Both the position numbers and the translations under genes were made by a program. Positions 42,662-52,776 of a stretch of DNA of 64,000 nucleotides are shown here, in pieces. Under the pieces are notes generated by a model that searched no databases, had not been told where the DNA came from, and saw only the letters and a program-made list of their open reading frames with translations. Position 1 is the first letter of the stretch; every line of letters begins with the position of its first letter. Source of the stretch: Hyunsoonleella jejuensis (GTDB lineage Bacteria > Bacteroidota > Bacteroidia > Flavobacteriales > Flavobacteriaceae). The stretch is taken from the NCBI RefSeq assembly GCF_900111025.1, contig NZ_FOFN01000002.1, forward strand, positions 186,001 to 250,000, given 5' to 3'.

Positions 42662-43873
42662 ATGAAAACACTATTTAACAATTACCTAAATACCTTTAAA
42701 GGTTTATCAATAGAAGTTTGGTGGCTTGCTTTAATAACTCTAATTAATAGAGCTGGTACCATGGTAATTCCGTTCTTGTCTTTGTATTTAACCGAAGATT
42801 TAAATTTTACGTTTAGCAATGTAGGAACTGTAATGGCCTGTTTTGGCTTAGGTTCAGTTGCCGGATCTTGGCTAGGAGGCAAATTGACTGACCAAATTGG
42901 TTATTACAAAGTAATGGTAAGAAGTTTATTGAGTACAGGTGTTTTATTCATTGCCTTGCAATTTTTACATACATTTTATAGTATGTGTTTGGGCATATTT
43001 TTGGTGATGCTAGTCGCAGACATGTTTCGACCTGCAATGTTTGTTGCCATGAGTGCCTACAGCAAACCAGAAAATAAAACCCGCAGTGTTACCCTTATTA
43101 GGTTGGCTATTAACTTGGGGTTTTCGGCAGGACCCGCTGTTGGCGGATTAATCATCGCTTCAATAGGTTATGGCGGCTTGTTTTGGGTTGATGGCATTAC
43201 CTGTATTTTAGCTACTATTTTATTGGTTATGGTTTTGAATCCGAAGAAATCTAGAGTTCATGATGACGTAAAAGTTGACCATCCAGAATCGGCTTACAGC
43301 GACAAAGCCTTTATTTTATTTCTGGGTGCCATGTTCTTATTCGGGTTTGTCTTTTTGCAATACTTCTCTACAATGCCGCTTTATTATAGAGATAGACATA
43401 TTTTAACCGAAATTGAAATAGGACTACTTTTAGGTATGAATGGTTTCGTGATTTTTCTTTTGGAAATGCCGTTAATTAGCTGGTTAGAAAACACAGGTTT
43501 ATCTAAAATATTCTTTGTATTACTAGGAGCTTTCTTAACAGCATTAAGTTTTCTAGTGCTAAATTTTACAAGCTGGAGTGGCGTACTCATTATCGGTATG
43601 TTGCTTATGACCATTGGCGAGATGATTGCTTTCCCGTTTTCTAATGCACTTGCGTATGATAGGGCAAGCAAGGGTAACCAAGGAGAATATATGGCGCTGT
43701 ACACCATTGCGTTTTCATTGTCGCATATTTTTAGCCATAAAACAGGCATGGAACTGGTTGCAAGGTTAGACTATGATAATACTTGGTACATTATTACTGC
43801 AATAGGCGGTATTTGTGTATTTTTATTGTTCATTTTAAAACTATATTTAAGTAGAAAAAGAAAGACGGTGTAA
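42662..43873 (+). CDS. MFS transporter
   Basis: Twelve-helix major facilitator (403 aa from the ATG at 42662). Seen: VPFLSLYLTEDLNFTFSNVGTVMACFGLGSVAGSWLGGKLTDQIG with the loop 2-3 motif GGKLTDQIGYYKV, RLAINLGFSAGPAVGGLII in helix 5, and EYMALYTIAFSLSHIF in the C-terminal half. The substrate is unknown; it resembles YfcJ/MdtH-type drug or metabolite exporters. An upstream ATG at 42605 follows the terminator directly but adds non-family residues. Its stop overlaps the ypdA start by 1 nt. Confidence 0.87.
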   Translation: MKTLFNNYLNTFKGLSIEVWWLALITLINRAGTMVIPFLSLYLTEDLNFTFSNVGTVMACFGLGSVAGSWLGGKLTDQIGYYKVMVRSLLSTGVLFIALQFLHTFYSMCLGIFLVMLVADMFRPAMFVAMSAYSKPENKTRSVTLIRLAINLGFSAGPAVGGLIIASIGYGGLFWVDGITCILATILLVMVLNPKKSRVHDDVKVDHPESAYSDKAFILFLGAMFLFGFVFLQYFSTMPLYYRDRHILTEIEIGLLLGMNGFVIFLLEMPLISWLENTGLSKIFFVLLGAFLTALSFLVLNFTSWSGVLIIGMLLMTIGEMIAFPFSNALAYDRASKGNQGEYMALYTIAFSLSHIFSHKTGMELVARLDYDNTWYIITAIGGICVFLLFILKLYLSRKRKTV

Positions 43874-44838
43874 TGAAAGATGTTATCATAATCGGCGGTG
43901 GGCCTATAGGAATTGCTTGTGCCTTAGAATGTAAAAAACGAAACTGGAATTATGTAATTATAGAAAAGGGAGCGCTTACCAACTCCCTTTTTAATTACCC
44001 TAAGAATATGACGTTTTTTTCCACATCTGAAAAGTTAGAAATTGATGGTACTCCATTTATAAGCAAAAATCCCAAGCCAAATCGTGATGAGGCTTTGGAA
44101 TATTACCGTCGTGTTGCAACTTCAAACCATATTAATATTAACCTCTTTGAAACTGTCGAAGCCATTTCTAAAGTTGGTGCTCATTTTAAAGTTGCAACAG
44201 ACAAAAACAGTTATGAAACCCAAAACATTATTTTAGCCACAGGTTTTTATGATATTCCTAACTTACTAAATGTACCAGGTGAAGATTTGCCAAAAGTAAC
44301 ACATTATTATAAGGAAGCACATCCTTACGCCATGCAGGATGTTGTAGTAGTTGGAGCAAGTAACTCTTCTGTGGATGCTGCATTAGAAATTTATAGAAAG
44401 GGCGGCAATGTTACGATGATTATCCGGGGTGAAGGCATTGGAAAGCGTGTAAAATATTGGGTACGACCCGATATAATAAATCGCATTGAAGAAGGCAGTA
44501 TAAAAGCCTATTTTAACGCTGAAATTTCCGAAATAAAAGAAAATGAAGTAACCTTCACATCTCCCGAGGGCATAAAAACTATTCCTAATGATTTTGTAAT
44601 AGCCCTCACAGGTTATAAACCTAATTTTGAATTGCTAAATCAACTAGGGGTTAAGCAATCTATTGATGAAAAGCGCCTCCCCGTTTATAACGATAAAACC
44701 ATGGAAACCAATATTAAAGGTGTGTATCTCGCTGGTGTAATTTGTGGCGGTATGGAAACGCACAAATGGTTTATTGAGAACAGCCGAATACATGCAAAAC
44801 AGATTGCAGAACATATTGAAACAACTCTAGCTCTTTAA
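43873..44838 (+). CDS. ypdA: YpdA-type bacillithiol disulfide reductase
   Basis: NADPH-dependent flavoprotein expected to reduce bacillithiol disulfide (Bdr). FAD-binding GGGPIGIACALE (residues 8-19) and NADPH-binding VVGASNSSVDAALEIYRKGG (about 157-176) frame the two nucleotide sites. The segment NYPKNMTFFSTSEKLEIDGTPF is typical of YpdA, and the thioredoxin-reductase CxxC is absent. 321 aa. Co-transcribed with the MFS gene (1-nt overlap) and a VOC protein (3 nt). bshA at 6.9 kb makes the bacillithiol assignment consistent. Confidence 0.9.
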   Translation: MKDVIIIGGGPIGIACALECKKRNWNYVIIEKGALTNSLFNYPKNMTFFSTSEKLEIDGTPFISKNPKPNRDEALEYYRRVATSNHININLFETVEAISKVGAHFKVATDKNSYETQNIILATGFYDIPNLLNVPGEDLPKVTHYYKEAHPYAMQDVVVVGASNSSVDAALEIYRKGGNVTMIIRGEGIGKRVKYWVRPDIINRIEEGSIKAYFNAEISEIKENEVTFTSPEGIKTIPNDFVIALTGYKPNFELLNQLGVKQSIDEKRLPVYNDKTMETNIKGVYLAGVICGGMETHKWFIENSRIHAKQIAEHIETTLAL

Positions 44839-44841
44839 ATT

Positions 44842-45219
44842 ATGGATTTGAATCAAATTACTGTGCCTTCTTTAGATGTTGAGAAAGCTATTGATTTTTA
44901 TGAAACACTGGGCTTAAAATTAATAGTTAAAACATTACCAAAATATGCACGTTTTGAATGTACAAACGGCAATAGCACCTTTTCAATCCATCACGTAGAA
45001 GAATTATATAGAGGAACTGGTATTACCATTTATTTTGAAGATACCAATTTAGACGACTTAGTTGCTCAACTTCAAGCAAAGGGTATCAGTTTTGAACGTT
45101 TACCAGAAAATAAACCATGGTTATGGCGAGAAGCTCATTTAAGAGATTTAGATGGAAATCTTATCATCTTATACAAAGCAGGTGAAAATAGAAAAAATCC
45201 ACCTTGGCGCATTAGTTGA
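44842..45219 (+). CDS. VOC-family (glyoxalase-like) protein
   Basis: Single vicinal-oxygen-chelate module of 125 aa: ITVPSLDVEKAIDFYETLGLKLIV, FECTNGNSTFSIHHVEE, GITIYFEDTNLDDLVAQLQAKG and WREAHLRDLDGNLIILYKAGE. The His/Glu metal ligands are plausible at SIHH and near the DGN loop. Being 3 nt after ypdA it may handle a bacillithiol-linked substrate (inference); the substrate is unknown. Confidence 0.85.
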   Translation: MDLNQITVPSLDVEKAIDFYETLGLKLIVKTLPKYARFECTNGNSTFSIHHVEELYRGTGITIYFEDTNLDDLVAQLQAKGISFERLPENKPWLWREAHLRDLDGNLIILYKAGENRKNPPWRIS

Positions 45220-45273
45220 TTTTCAGGTATTCAGAGTATTCCCTATAGTAATCGGGGTTTTAAAAACAACTCA

Positions 45274-45717
45274 TTATTTAATTGGAATGATTTCCTTTTG
45301 CTTAACGACTCTGGACAGCACAATTTGTGTTTTAGATTCGCCATAAATGATTAAGTTATCAATAAATGACTCCAAGTGCTTATTATCTTTTAGCACAACT
45401 TCCATCACAATATTTTCATCTCCTGTTATTCTGTAACAATTAACAACTTCATCAAGAGATTTTACTTTATCCAAAAATGGTTTTAATTTTCCCATAAATG
45501 CCCTTAGCGTAATAATTGCTCTTAGCTGATAGCCAATTTCAAATGGAGAAACAAGCGCTTTATAGCCTTCAATAATTCCCATATCTTCCATTTTTTTAAT
45601 ACGTTCAGATACGGCTGGCGAACTTATACCAACTTGCCTTCCAATTTCAGCGTTGGACTGTCTAGCGTTTTCTTGTAAACACTTTAAAATCTTTTTATTA
45701 AGAGTGTCAATGTGCAT
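45274..45717 (-). CDS. Lrp/AsnC-family regulator
   Basis: N-terminal HTH (residues 1-60: LNKKILKCLQENARQSNAEIGRQVGISSPAVSERIKKMEDMGIIEGY) and C-terminal RAM/ACT-like effector domain (VVNCYRITGDENIVMEVVLKD, TQIVLSRVVKQKEIIP). The 147-aa length is typical. Divergent from the hypothetical gene at 45827; target and effector are not known. It converges on the VOC gene. Confidence 0.92.
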   Translation of the reverse strand: MHIDTLNKKILKCLQENARQSNAEIGRQVGISSPAVSERIKKMEDMGIIEGYKALVSPFEIGYQLRAIITLRAFMGKLKPFLDKVKSLDEVVNCYRITGDENIVMEVVLKDNKHLESFIDNLIIYGESKTQIVLSRVVKQKEIIPIK

Positions 45718-45806
45718 TTAAAGATATTTAACCAATAAAACATAACAATTAAAGCAAATATACACTTTTACTTTAAATATTAAAGTTGAATCTCAATCCT
45801 AGTGAC

Positions 45807-45814
45807 TAATTTTG
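45807..45814 (+). promoter_or_regulatory. -7 box before the 136-aa protein gene
   Basis: TAATTTTG matches TAnnTTTG, 12 nt before the ATG at 45827. Confidence 0.4.
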
Positions 45815-45826
45815 GTGTAATTGCTA

Positions 45827-46234
45827 ATGAAAATAAATAAAATGCATAATACCCCAGTAAATCTATCGGAATTGCCGATTTATCAAAAAGCCATTGAGAT
45901 TTTTGCATTGTCTCAAAGCATTTCTTCATATTTAAATCAAGACCTATCTTCTTTGAATGATGATGGTTCTGAAGACATCAATATTTACTTTTCTGGTGAT
46001 ATTGTACAGCAGTCTGTTTCATTAGCACCAGAAATTGAAAATGCAGAACGCGAGCGTTATTCAGATCGTAAACACAGGCATGTGGCGTCTTTGAGAAGAT
46101 TGACTAACATGCTTTATAAAAACTCATATCGTTTAGAAAAAAGCAACAGCAACGGAAAAGACTTTTTACCTGTTTTAAGACGAGAACTAAAGAAATTTAA
46201 AAAGTTACAACATCATTGGATGTTAACACTCTAA
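45827..46234 (+). CDS. Conserved-looking hypothetical protein (about 135 aa)
   Basis: Mostly helical cytoplasmic protein: LPIYQKAIEIFALSQSISSYLNQDL, then an acidic segment SSLNDDGSEDINIYFSGDIVQQSVSLAPEI and a basic helical C-terminus HRHVASLRRLTNMLYKN with RRELKKFKKLQHHWMLTL. No known family. The start could be 45827 or the ATG at 45842. Its stop overlaps that of the next minus-strand gene by 4 nt. Confidence 0.6.
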   Translation: MKINKMHNTPVNLSELPIYQKAIEIFALSQSISSYLNQDLSSLNDDGSEDINIYFSGDIVQQSVSLAPEIENAERERYSDRKHRHVASLRRLTNMLYKNSYRLEKSNSNGKDFLPVLRRELKKFKKLQHHWMLTL

Positions 46235-46662
46235 TCTAATTTTACGAACTTTTGCCCGCAAGATTCAATACACTGGTACCACAAAATTAAATCACCGTTT
46301 AAGGGTAAATCAAAATATAACTTTACAGAACGAGAGTTGCATGTATTGGGTATAATTTCGCCATCATAGGTAGTATCTGCTTTGGGGTTACTTGTTATTT
46401 GGTATGTTCCCATTTCCACATCTCCTACAGCAGTAGACATCACACAGAGCTTTCCATTCATTGTCACACTGCCATCACTAAAAAACTCTATAGTTCTTTG
46501 ACTATCTAGAGGTTGAAATGTGCCACTACCATCGCCGGGGTCTGATAGCTGCTCTATAAGTTGCCACTTTCCTAAAACCCCAATTTCATTTAATGGATTA
46601 GCCTCATCTGATACACAACTAAATATAGCAACCCCAAAAAACACAAAGACTAAATACCTCAT
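46231..46662 (-). CDS. Lipocalin-like small lipoprotein
   Basis: The lipobox IFSC ends the signal near residue 16. The remaining 127 residues open with GVLGKWQLIEQLSDPGDGSGTF, the pattern of lipocalin-like domains (a single Gly-x-Trp strand), with later Cys residues (C84-type LCVMS, NTCNSRS, QCIESCGQKF) that could form disulfides. Function unknown. Upstream of icmF's 3' end on the same strand, 54 nt away. Confidence 0.65.
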   Translation of the reverse strand: MRYLVFVFFGVAIFSCVSDEANPLNEIGVLGKWQLIEQLSDPGDGSGTFQPLDSQRTIEFFSDGSVTMNGKLCVMSTAVGDVEMGTYQITSNPKADTTYDGEIIPNTCNSRSVKLYFDLPLNGDLILWYQCIESCGQKFVKLD

Positions 46663-46716
46663 TACAATTACATTTATATCATTAGATGTTGAAACGCAGC
46701 AATGGTTGCTTAGAAA

Positions 46717-49700
46717 CTACATATTTCTTCGATATTGTCCGCCTACTTCAAACAGTGTTTTTGTAATTTGACCCAAAGAGCAGACTTTACAAACTTCCAT
46801 CAATGCTTCAAATAGGTTTTCATTATTTATGGCAGTTTGTTGCAGGGTTTTGAGTAACGATTCTGTATTATTCCTATCATGAAGATTTTCTAAGGTTTTA
46901 ATTTGAAGTTGCTTTTCTTCCTCCGTGGCTCGTATTACTTCCAGAGGTAAAATTGTTGGAGACCCTTTACTGCTTAAAAATGTATTTACACCAATTATTG
47001 GAAATTTTCCATTGTGCTTCAAGGTTTCGTAATACAGGCTTTCCTCTTGTATTTTACTGCGTTGATACATAGTTTCCATAGCACCTAAAACACCGCCACG
47101 TTCCGTAATTCTATCAAATTCCAATAATACCGCTTCTTCTACCAAATCGGTTAATTCTTCAATAATAAATGCGCCTTGTATTGGGTTTTCGTTTTTAGCT
47201 AATCCTAACTCTTTATTAATAATCAGTTGAATAGCCATAGCACGACGAACCGATTCCTCCGTTGGTGTAGTTATGGCTTCATCATAAGCATTGGTGTGCA
47301 ATGAATTACAATTATCATAAATGGCGTAAAGCGCTTGAAGCGTTGTTCTTATATCATTAAAATCAATTTCTTGAGCGTGTAAGCTGCGTCCAGAAGTTTG
47401 TATATGATACTTCAACATTTGCGCTCTAGGATTTGCACCATATTTATCTTTCAGCGCTTTAGCCCATATTTTTCTAGCAACACGACCAATAACGGCATAT
47501 TCAGGATCGATACCATTTGAGAAAAAGAAAGACAAATTAGGCCCAAATTTATTAATATCCATGCCTCTGCTTAAATAGTATTCTACATACGTAAAACCGT
47601 TGGATAAGGTTAATGCCAATTGTGTAATTGGGTTGGCCCCTGCTTCAGCAATATGATACCCTGAAATGGAAACAGAATAAAAGTTTCTAATGTTATTTTC
47701 GATAAAATATTCCTGGACATCGCCCATTAAGCGCAACGCAAACTCGGTAGAAAAAATACAGGTATTTTGTGCTTGGTCTTCTTTTAATATATCGGCTTGA
47801 ACAGTTCCTCTAACTTGAGCGATGGTACTTTTTTTGATTTTATCATACACCGCTTTTGGAAGTACTTGATCTCCAGTAACCCCTAAAAGCATTAAGCCTA
47901 AACCATCATTTCCTTCCGGTAATTCACCATTGTATCTAGGACGTTCCTTGTTTTTATAAATATTTTGAATTTTGGATTCTACTTCTTTCTCCAACCCGTG
48001 CTCTTTGATATAAATCTCACACTGTTGATCGATGGCTGCGTTCATAAAAAACCCTAGTAGCATAGGTGCTGGACCATTAATCGTCATACTTACCGAGGTC
48101 ATTGGATCTGCTAAATTAAAGCCCGAGTAGAGCTTTTTGGCATCATCTAAACAACATATGGATACACCTGCATTTCCTATTTTCCCATATATGTCTGGAC
48201 GCATATCTGGGTCGTTACCATAAAGCGTTACACTGTCAAAAGCTGTAGATAAGCGTTTTGCTGGCATACCTGCACTCACGTAATGAAAACGTTTGTTTGT
48301 GCGTTCTGGACCACCTTCACCAGCAAACATTCGGGCAGGATCCTCCCCAGTACGCTTAAAAGGATATAGCCCCGCAGTATAAGGAAACTCCCCAGGTACA
48401 TTTTCTTGTAAACACCATCTTAAAATATCACCCCACGCTGTGTATTTTGGGAGCGCCACTTTAGGAATCTGGGTATGCGATAAAGATTCAGTATGTGTAT
48501 TAATTTTTATCTCCTTATCTCTTACTTTAAAACTATAGATGGGATTTTTGTATGTATTTACTTTGTCTTCCCAATGTATTAATAATTCCCAATTGTGCGG
48601 ATTGAGATTCATTTTTACTTTATCAAATTCAGCGATTAATAACTCTAAAAAGTGTTGGTCGTCTTTGTGAACTTTATCTAAGATTTCATCAGTATTTAAA
48701 CCTGTTTTTACTAAAAAAGACTTCTCGATTGCCCTTGATGACACGTTAACAACAGAACACATCGTTTTAAAAATACCAAACAACTTTTGGGCAACTTCTA
48801 CCTGTTCATCCACATTTTTATTGTACGCCCTGTTGCTTTCCGCTATTTCAGAAAGATAACGTGTTCTGGATGGAGGAATAACAAATATTTTTTCACTCAT
48901 TTCTTCCGAAATAGAAAATGAGGATTTTAAATTCGCATTGGCTTTTTCAACCAGTGTGTTCATAACCGCTTTATAGAGTGTATTCATCCCTGGGTCATTA
49001 AACTGGGAAGCAATGGTGCCAAATACTGGTAATTCATCTTGAGGTGTATCCCAAAGATTATTATTGCGCATGTACTGTTTTTTAACGTCTCGCAATGCGT
49101 CTAGCGCGCCACGTTTATCAAACTTATTTATTGCTACAATGTCTGCAAAATCTAGCATATCAATTTTTTCTAGTTGCGTAGCAGCTCCAAATTCTGGAGT
49201 CATTACATATAGTGACACATTAGAATGTTCAATAATTTCGGTATCACTCTGCCCTATCCCTGAAGTTTCCAATATTATTAAATCAAATTCCGCTGCTTTT
49301 AAAACTTCAACAGCTTCGTTTACATGTTTAGATAATGCCAAATTAGATTGACGTGTAGCCAAACTACGCATATAAACTCTTGAGTTATTGATGGAATTCA
49401 TTCTGATTCTATCCCCTAATAAAGCACCTCCTGTTTTTCGTTTCGATGGATCAACAGAAATAATACCAACGGTTTTTTCTGGGAAATCAGTTAAAAATCG
49501 TCGTACTAATTCATCAACTAAACTCGACTTTCCAGCACCACCGGTTCCTGTAATTCCTAAAACAGGGATATTAGAATTTTCATTCTTTGATTTAATTTTA
49601 GCCAATGTACTTTTTGCTACATCAGGAAAGTTTTCAGCAGAAGATATAACTCTTGCAATGTCCTTGTTATCCTTTTTATTAAGATTTTCAATTTCAACAT

Positions 49701-50154
49701 TTAATTCATCACCAATTGCGAAATCAGACTTTTCAACCAAATCATTTATCATACCCTGTAATCCCATTTCCCTACCATCATCTGGAGAATAAATACGGGT
49801 GATACCATGATCCATCAAATCCTTGATTTCAGATGGTAAAATAACACCACCGCCACCGCCAAAAATTTTAATATGATCCGCACCTTTTTCTTTCAGAAGA
49901 TCAAACATGTACTTAAAATACTCGTTATGTCCGCCTTGATAAGAGGTTAAACATATCGCGTTAACATCTTCTTGAATTGCAGTATTTACAACTTCCTCAA
50001 CACTCCTATCATGCCCTAAATGAATCACTTCCACACCAGTAGCTTGAATAATACGACGCATAATATTTATGGAGGCATCGTGACCATCAAAAAGTGATGC
50101 TGCTGTAACAACTCTTATTTTATGCTTTGGTTTATAGGGCGTTTGCTGATTCAT
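46717..50154 (-). CDS. icmF: Fused isobutyryl-CoA mutase (B12-binding, G-protein chaperone and mutase in one chain)
   Basis: Coenzyme B12-dependent mutase that interconverts isobutyryl-CoA and butyryl-CoA, with its own GTPase chaperone. The B12 domain is N-terminal with D23-x-H25 in FDGHDAS. A MeaB-like GTPase follows (about 190-430: Walker [13 protein letters not shown], base motif NKFD). The mutase barrel fills the C-terminal half. The substrate-selecting positions read Phe in [14 protein letters not shown] and Gln in [14 protein letters not shown], where methylmalonyl-CoA mutase has Tyr and Arg, which supports isobutyryl-type specificity. 1145 aa. It stands alone and is divergent from purU. 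Confidence 0.94.
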   Translation of the reverse strand: MNQQTPYKPKHKIRVVTAASLFDGHDASINIMRRIIQATGVEVIHLGHDRSVEEVVNTAIQEDVNAICLTSYQGGHNEYFKYMFDLLKEKGADHIKIFGGGGGVILPSEIKDLMDHGITRIYSPDDGREMGLQGMINDLVEKSDFAIGDELNVEIENLNKKDNKDIARVISSAENFPDVAKSTLAKIKSKNENSNIPVLGITGTGGAGKSSLVDELVRRFLTDFPEKTVGIISVDPSKRKTGGALLGDRIRMNSINNSRVYMRSLATRQSNLALSKHVNEAVEVLKAAEFDLIILETSGIGQSDTEIIEHSNVSLYVMTPEFGAATQLEKIDMLDFADIVAINKFDKRGALDALRDVKKQYMRNNNLWDTPQDELPVFGTIASQFNDPGMNTLYKAVMNTLVEKANANLKSSFSISEEMSEKIFVIPPSRTRYLSEIAESNRAYNKNVDEQVEVAQKLFGIFKTMCSVVNVSSRAIEKSFLVKTGLNTDEILDKVHKDDQHFLELLIAEFDKVKMNLNPHNWELLIHWEDKVNTYKNPIYSFKVRDKEIKINTHTESLSHTQIPKVALPKYTAWGDILRWCLQENVPGEFPYTAGLYPFKRTGEDPARMFAGEGGPERTNKRFHYVSAGMPAKRLSTAFDSVTLYGNDPDMRPDIYGKIGNAGVSICCLDDAKKLYSGFNLADPMTSVSMTINGPAPMLLGFFMNAAIDQQCEIYIKEHGLEKEVESKIQNIYKNKERPRYNGELPEGNDGLGLMLLGVTGDQVLPKAVYDKIKKSTIAQVRGTVQADILKEDQAQNTCIFSTEFALRLMGDVQEYFIENNIRNFYSVSISGYHIAEAGANPITQLALTLSNGFTYVEYYLSRGMDINKFGPNLSFFFSNGIDPEYAVIGRVARKIWAKALKDKYGANPRAQMLKYHIQTSGRSLHAQEIDFNDIRTTLQALYAIYDNCNSLHTNAYDEAITTPTEESVRRAMAIQLIINKELGLAKNENPIQGAFIIEELTDLVEEAVLLEFDRITERGGVLGAMETMYQRSKIQEESLYYETLKHNGKFPIIGVNTFLSSKGSPTILPLEVIRATEEEKQLQIKTLENLHDRNNTESLLKTLQQTAINNENLFEALMEVCKVCSLGQITKTLFEVGGQYRRNM

Positions 50155-50269
50155 TATTGAAAAATAATTAGTTTATTCACCGCAATTTACGGATAATTCA
50201 AAAAAAACAAGAGTTTAAGATACATATTGCAAAATTTATTTGAAAACTAGTCTCGAATTTGTTTTTATT

Positions 50270-50277
50270 TATTTTTG
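50270..50277 (+). promoter_or_regulatory. -7 box of purU
   Basis: TATTTTTG matches TAnnTTTG, 19 nt before the ATG. The nearest TTTG is 27 nt upstream, slightly far. Confidence 0.45.
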
Positions 50278-50296
50278 AGGCGCTAAATAACGCCTC

Positions 50297-51151
50297 ATGA
50301 AGAAAATAATTATTTTAATTCATTGTAAAGATCGTCCAAATATAGTGGCCTCCGTTACCAATTTCATAGCGAAAAAAAATGGCAATATTGTATATCTAGA
50401 CCAGCATGTGGATAGACAACAAGATATTTTCTTTATGCGCATTGAGAGTGAATTTTTGAATGACGACTTTTCTACCGATATCTTCAAAACGTGTTTTAAA
50501 AAAGAGTTGGCCGATATATTTGAAATGAAGTGGCGTATTTATTCTTCGGATAAAAAACCTAAAATGGCTTTATTTATTTCGAAGTACGACCATTGTTTAT
50601 ACGATATTTTAGGACGATATAATTCAGGTGAACTCAATTTGCAGATCGCATTTATTATTAGCAACCATATTGATTTAAAGCCTATCGCAGATAGCTTTAA
50701 TATTCCATTTTATCATATTCCCGTTACTCAAGACACCAAGGACAACGCAGAGAAAAAACAGTTAGAATTGCTGGAATCAAATAGCATTGACTTTATCGTT
50801 TTAGCACGATACATGCAAATAGTATCTTCTAAACTCATCGATAAGTATCCCAATAAAATTATAAATATTCACCATTCGTTCCTTCCTGCATTTGTTGGCG
50901 CCAAACCCTACCACTCTGCCTATGAACGTGGTGTGAAAATTATAGGGGCCACAAGCCATTATGTTACTGAGGAATTAGATGCAGGTCCAATTATAGAACA
51001 AGACGTCTCTAGAGTTACCCATGCCTATACCATAAAAGACCTTATAGCAAAGGGTAGAGACCTAGAAAAAATTGTTCTAGCCAATGCCATAAAGTTACAT
51101 TCCGAACGAAAAGTAATGGTTTATAATAACAAGACTGTAATTTTTTCTTAA
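50297..51151 (+). CDS. purU: Formyltetrahydrofolate deformylase
   Basis: Hydrolyses 10-formyl-THF to formate and THF. The N-terminal ACT domain (about 1-80: IILIHCKDRPNIVASVTNFIAKKNGNI) is followed by a formyltransferase domain. The active site is INIHHSFLPAFVGAKPYHSAYERGVKIIGATSHYVTEELDAGPIIEQD, with catalytic Asn-His-Asp arrangement recognisable. 284 aa, normal length. Monocistronic by context. Confidence 0.95.
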   Translation: MKKIIILIHCKDRPNIVASVTNFIAKKNGNIVYLDQHVDRQQDIFFMRIESEFLNDDFSTDIFKTCFKKELADIFEMKWRIYSSDKKPKMALFISKYDHCLYDILGRYNSGELNLQIAFIISNHIDLKPIADSFNIPFYHIPVTQDTKDNAEKKQLELLESNSIDFIVLARYMQIVSSKLIDKYPNKIINIHHSFLPAFVGAKPYHSAYERGVKIIGATSHYVTEELDAGPIIEQDVSRVTHAYTIKDLIAKGRDLEKIVLANAIKLHSERKVMVYNNKTVIFS

Positions 51152-51272
51152 TTTTCCATTAGAACCTCATTACCAAATAATAGTCTAATTAATTGAAGCG
51201 TGAATTCAGTCTTTACTGGAGAAGGTTCTAACTTTATATTGGATGTCTTTATCTTCTTTTAATACAGAAATG

Positions 51273-51280
51273 TATCTTTG
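51273..51280 (+). promoter_or_regulatory. -7 box of the DUF4197-like gene
   Basis: TATCTTTG matches the consensus exactly and lies 20 nt before the ATG at 51301. Confidence 0.5.
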
Positions 51281-51300
51281 AAGCACAAAACCCAAATATC

Positions 51301-52008
51301 ATGATACGAAAAATTCTTTCTGTTTTTTTAATTTTCAACGTAATGGCGTGTGCTGAACTGCAAGGTGTAATAGATCAATTACCTCAAGGCGGTGTGCTTA
51401 CAAATACTGAAATAAGCTCAGGTTTGCGACAAGCCTTAGATTTTGGAATAGATAAGCAAGTAACCAAACTCACCCAAAAAGATGGATTCTATAAAAATGA
51501 ATTGGTTAAAATTCTTTTGCCCGAAGAGCTAAGAAAAGTAGATAAAGCATTGAGAGATATTGGTTTGAGCAAATTAGCCGACGAAGGTTTAAAGGTATTA
51601 AATAGAGCCGCTGAGGACGCTGTAAAAGAAGCAACGCCAATTTTTGTAAATGCTGTAAAAGGTATTACGTTTAACGATGCTAAAAATATTTTGCTGGGTA
51701 ATGACGATGCCGCTACCCAATATTTAACGGTAAAAACACAAACTGCACTTTACGATAAATTTAATCCAGTAATTAAAAACTCCTTTAATAAAGTTGGCGC
51801 CGATGACATTTGGAATAATTTGATTAACAAATACAACACTCTTCCTTTTACAAATGATGTAAATCCAGATTTGACAGACTACGTTACAAACGAAGCCCTA
51901 AAAGGTGTTTATACCATGATTGCAGTGGAAGAAAAAGAGATTAGAACTAAAATTGGCTCTAGAACTACAGATTTATTAAAACGTGTTTTCGCGCTTCAGG
52001 ATAATTAA
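51301..52008 (+). CDS. DUF4197-like lipoprotein
   Basis: The lipobox VMAC ends the signal at residue 17. The rest is an all-helical DUF4197-type domain: SSGLRQALDFGIDKQVTKLTQKDGFYKNELVKILLPEELRKVDKALRDIG, then FVNAVKGITFNDAKNILLGNDDAATQYL, and a C-terminal VTNEALKGVYTMIAVEEKEIRT. It is a periplasmic or outer-membrane-attached protein of unknown function. 235 aa. Confidence 0.85.
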   Translation: MIRKILSVFLIFNVMACAELQGVIDQLPQGGVLTNTEISSGLRQALDFGIDKQVTKLTQKDGFYKNELVKILLPEELRKVDKALRDIGLSKLADEGLKVLNRAAEDAVKEATPIFVNAVKGITFNDAKNILLGNDDAATQYLTVKTQTALYDKFNPVIKNSFNKVGADDIWNNLINKYNTLPFTNDVNPDLTDYVTNEALKGVYTMIAVEEKEIRTKIGSRTTDLLKRVFALQDN

Positions 52009-52083
52009 ATTCTAATTGAGTGTCATTCCGATGTTCTTTCAAAAACTATAACAAGTTCAGATCAACAGGGAACTTTACTTTTA

Positions 52084-52599
52084 TTATTCGGTTTTTTTGT
52101 ACAAGCCGTCAAATGCTACTGTTTTTAATGTGTCGTTTGTAACTGTCTCCCAATATTGGTGCACAGAGCCATCGTTATTTAATGTCCAAGTCACTTTATG
52201 ATAGTAAGATTCGCCTTTTGCGTTTTTGGCTACATCAGTCTTTAAAATCATTTGGTTACCCACCCTATTTCCTTTTAAGTGTAAACTCCCACCTTGATTA
52301 TCAATCCATATTTGCTCCCAACGCTTTTTAGCTAGGTTATAGAAATTATTACTAGTACCGGTATATTTACCTTTAGCACTAGTCCAATTCTCTCTTAAAA
52401 TGCAGTTGTCCTGAATTTTCTCAATGACGTTAGTACCTGCCAAAGACCCATCAGGATTTGTTACCGACCAATTGCCAATCCAAAAATCAAATTCAGCATG
52501 GGCTTCAGTACAGCATTTACAATTATTAACTTCAGGAGTTTGCCCGTATGATGCAATTGTAATCAATAGAAAAAAGAAGAGTTTTGGTAAATGTTTCAT
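52084..52599 (-). CDS. Secreted lipocalin-like protein (DUF1579-like)
   Basis: A signal peptide (to YGQ) precedes a beta-rich domain opening AEFDFWIGNWSVTNPDG, then IEKIQDNCILRENWTSAKGKYTGTSNNFYN and WEQIWIDNQGGSLHLKG. This motif string recurs in small secreted proteins often annotated as DUF1579-like. A CKCC cluster near residue 30 is unusual for an otherwise Cys-poor protein. Function unknown. The ATG at 52599 is preferred over one 12 nt upstream. Confidence 0.6.
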   Translation of the reverse strand: MKHLPKLFFFLLITIASYGQTPEVNNCKCCTEAHAEFDFWIGNWSVTNPDGSLAGTNVIEKIQDNCILRENWTSAKGKYTGTSNNFYNLAKKRWEQIWIDNQGGSLHLKGNRVGNQMILKTDVAKNAKGESYYHKVTWTLNNDGSVHQYWETVTNDTLKTVAFDGLYKKTE

Positions 52600-52776
52600 T
52601 AAAAAACACACAAGTAAATATTAAATTAGTTATAAAATTGATAAATTACATTATTATACATTACATTATTAACAAAAAATTATGCTTTTATATAAATTTT
52701 TATAAGCGTTCAATCCAATACATTTTTTATTCAACAAAAAATAATTTATATTGCCTTACTCTCGTTAACCATCAAG

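Noticed and set aside
46663-46716. Cobalamin riboswitch near icmF
   Set aside because: Neither end of icmF has a spacer long enough with B12-box-like sequence; the upstream spacer 50155-50296 shows no such motif.
52009-52083. TGTCATTCCGATG and AACAAGTTCAG fragments similar to REP ends after the DUF4197-like gene
   Set aside because: The halves are too degraded to form the palindrome; may be a relic but cannot be supported.
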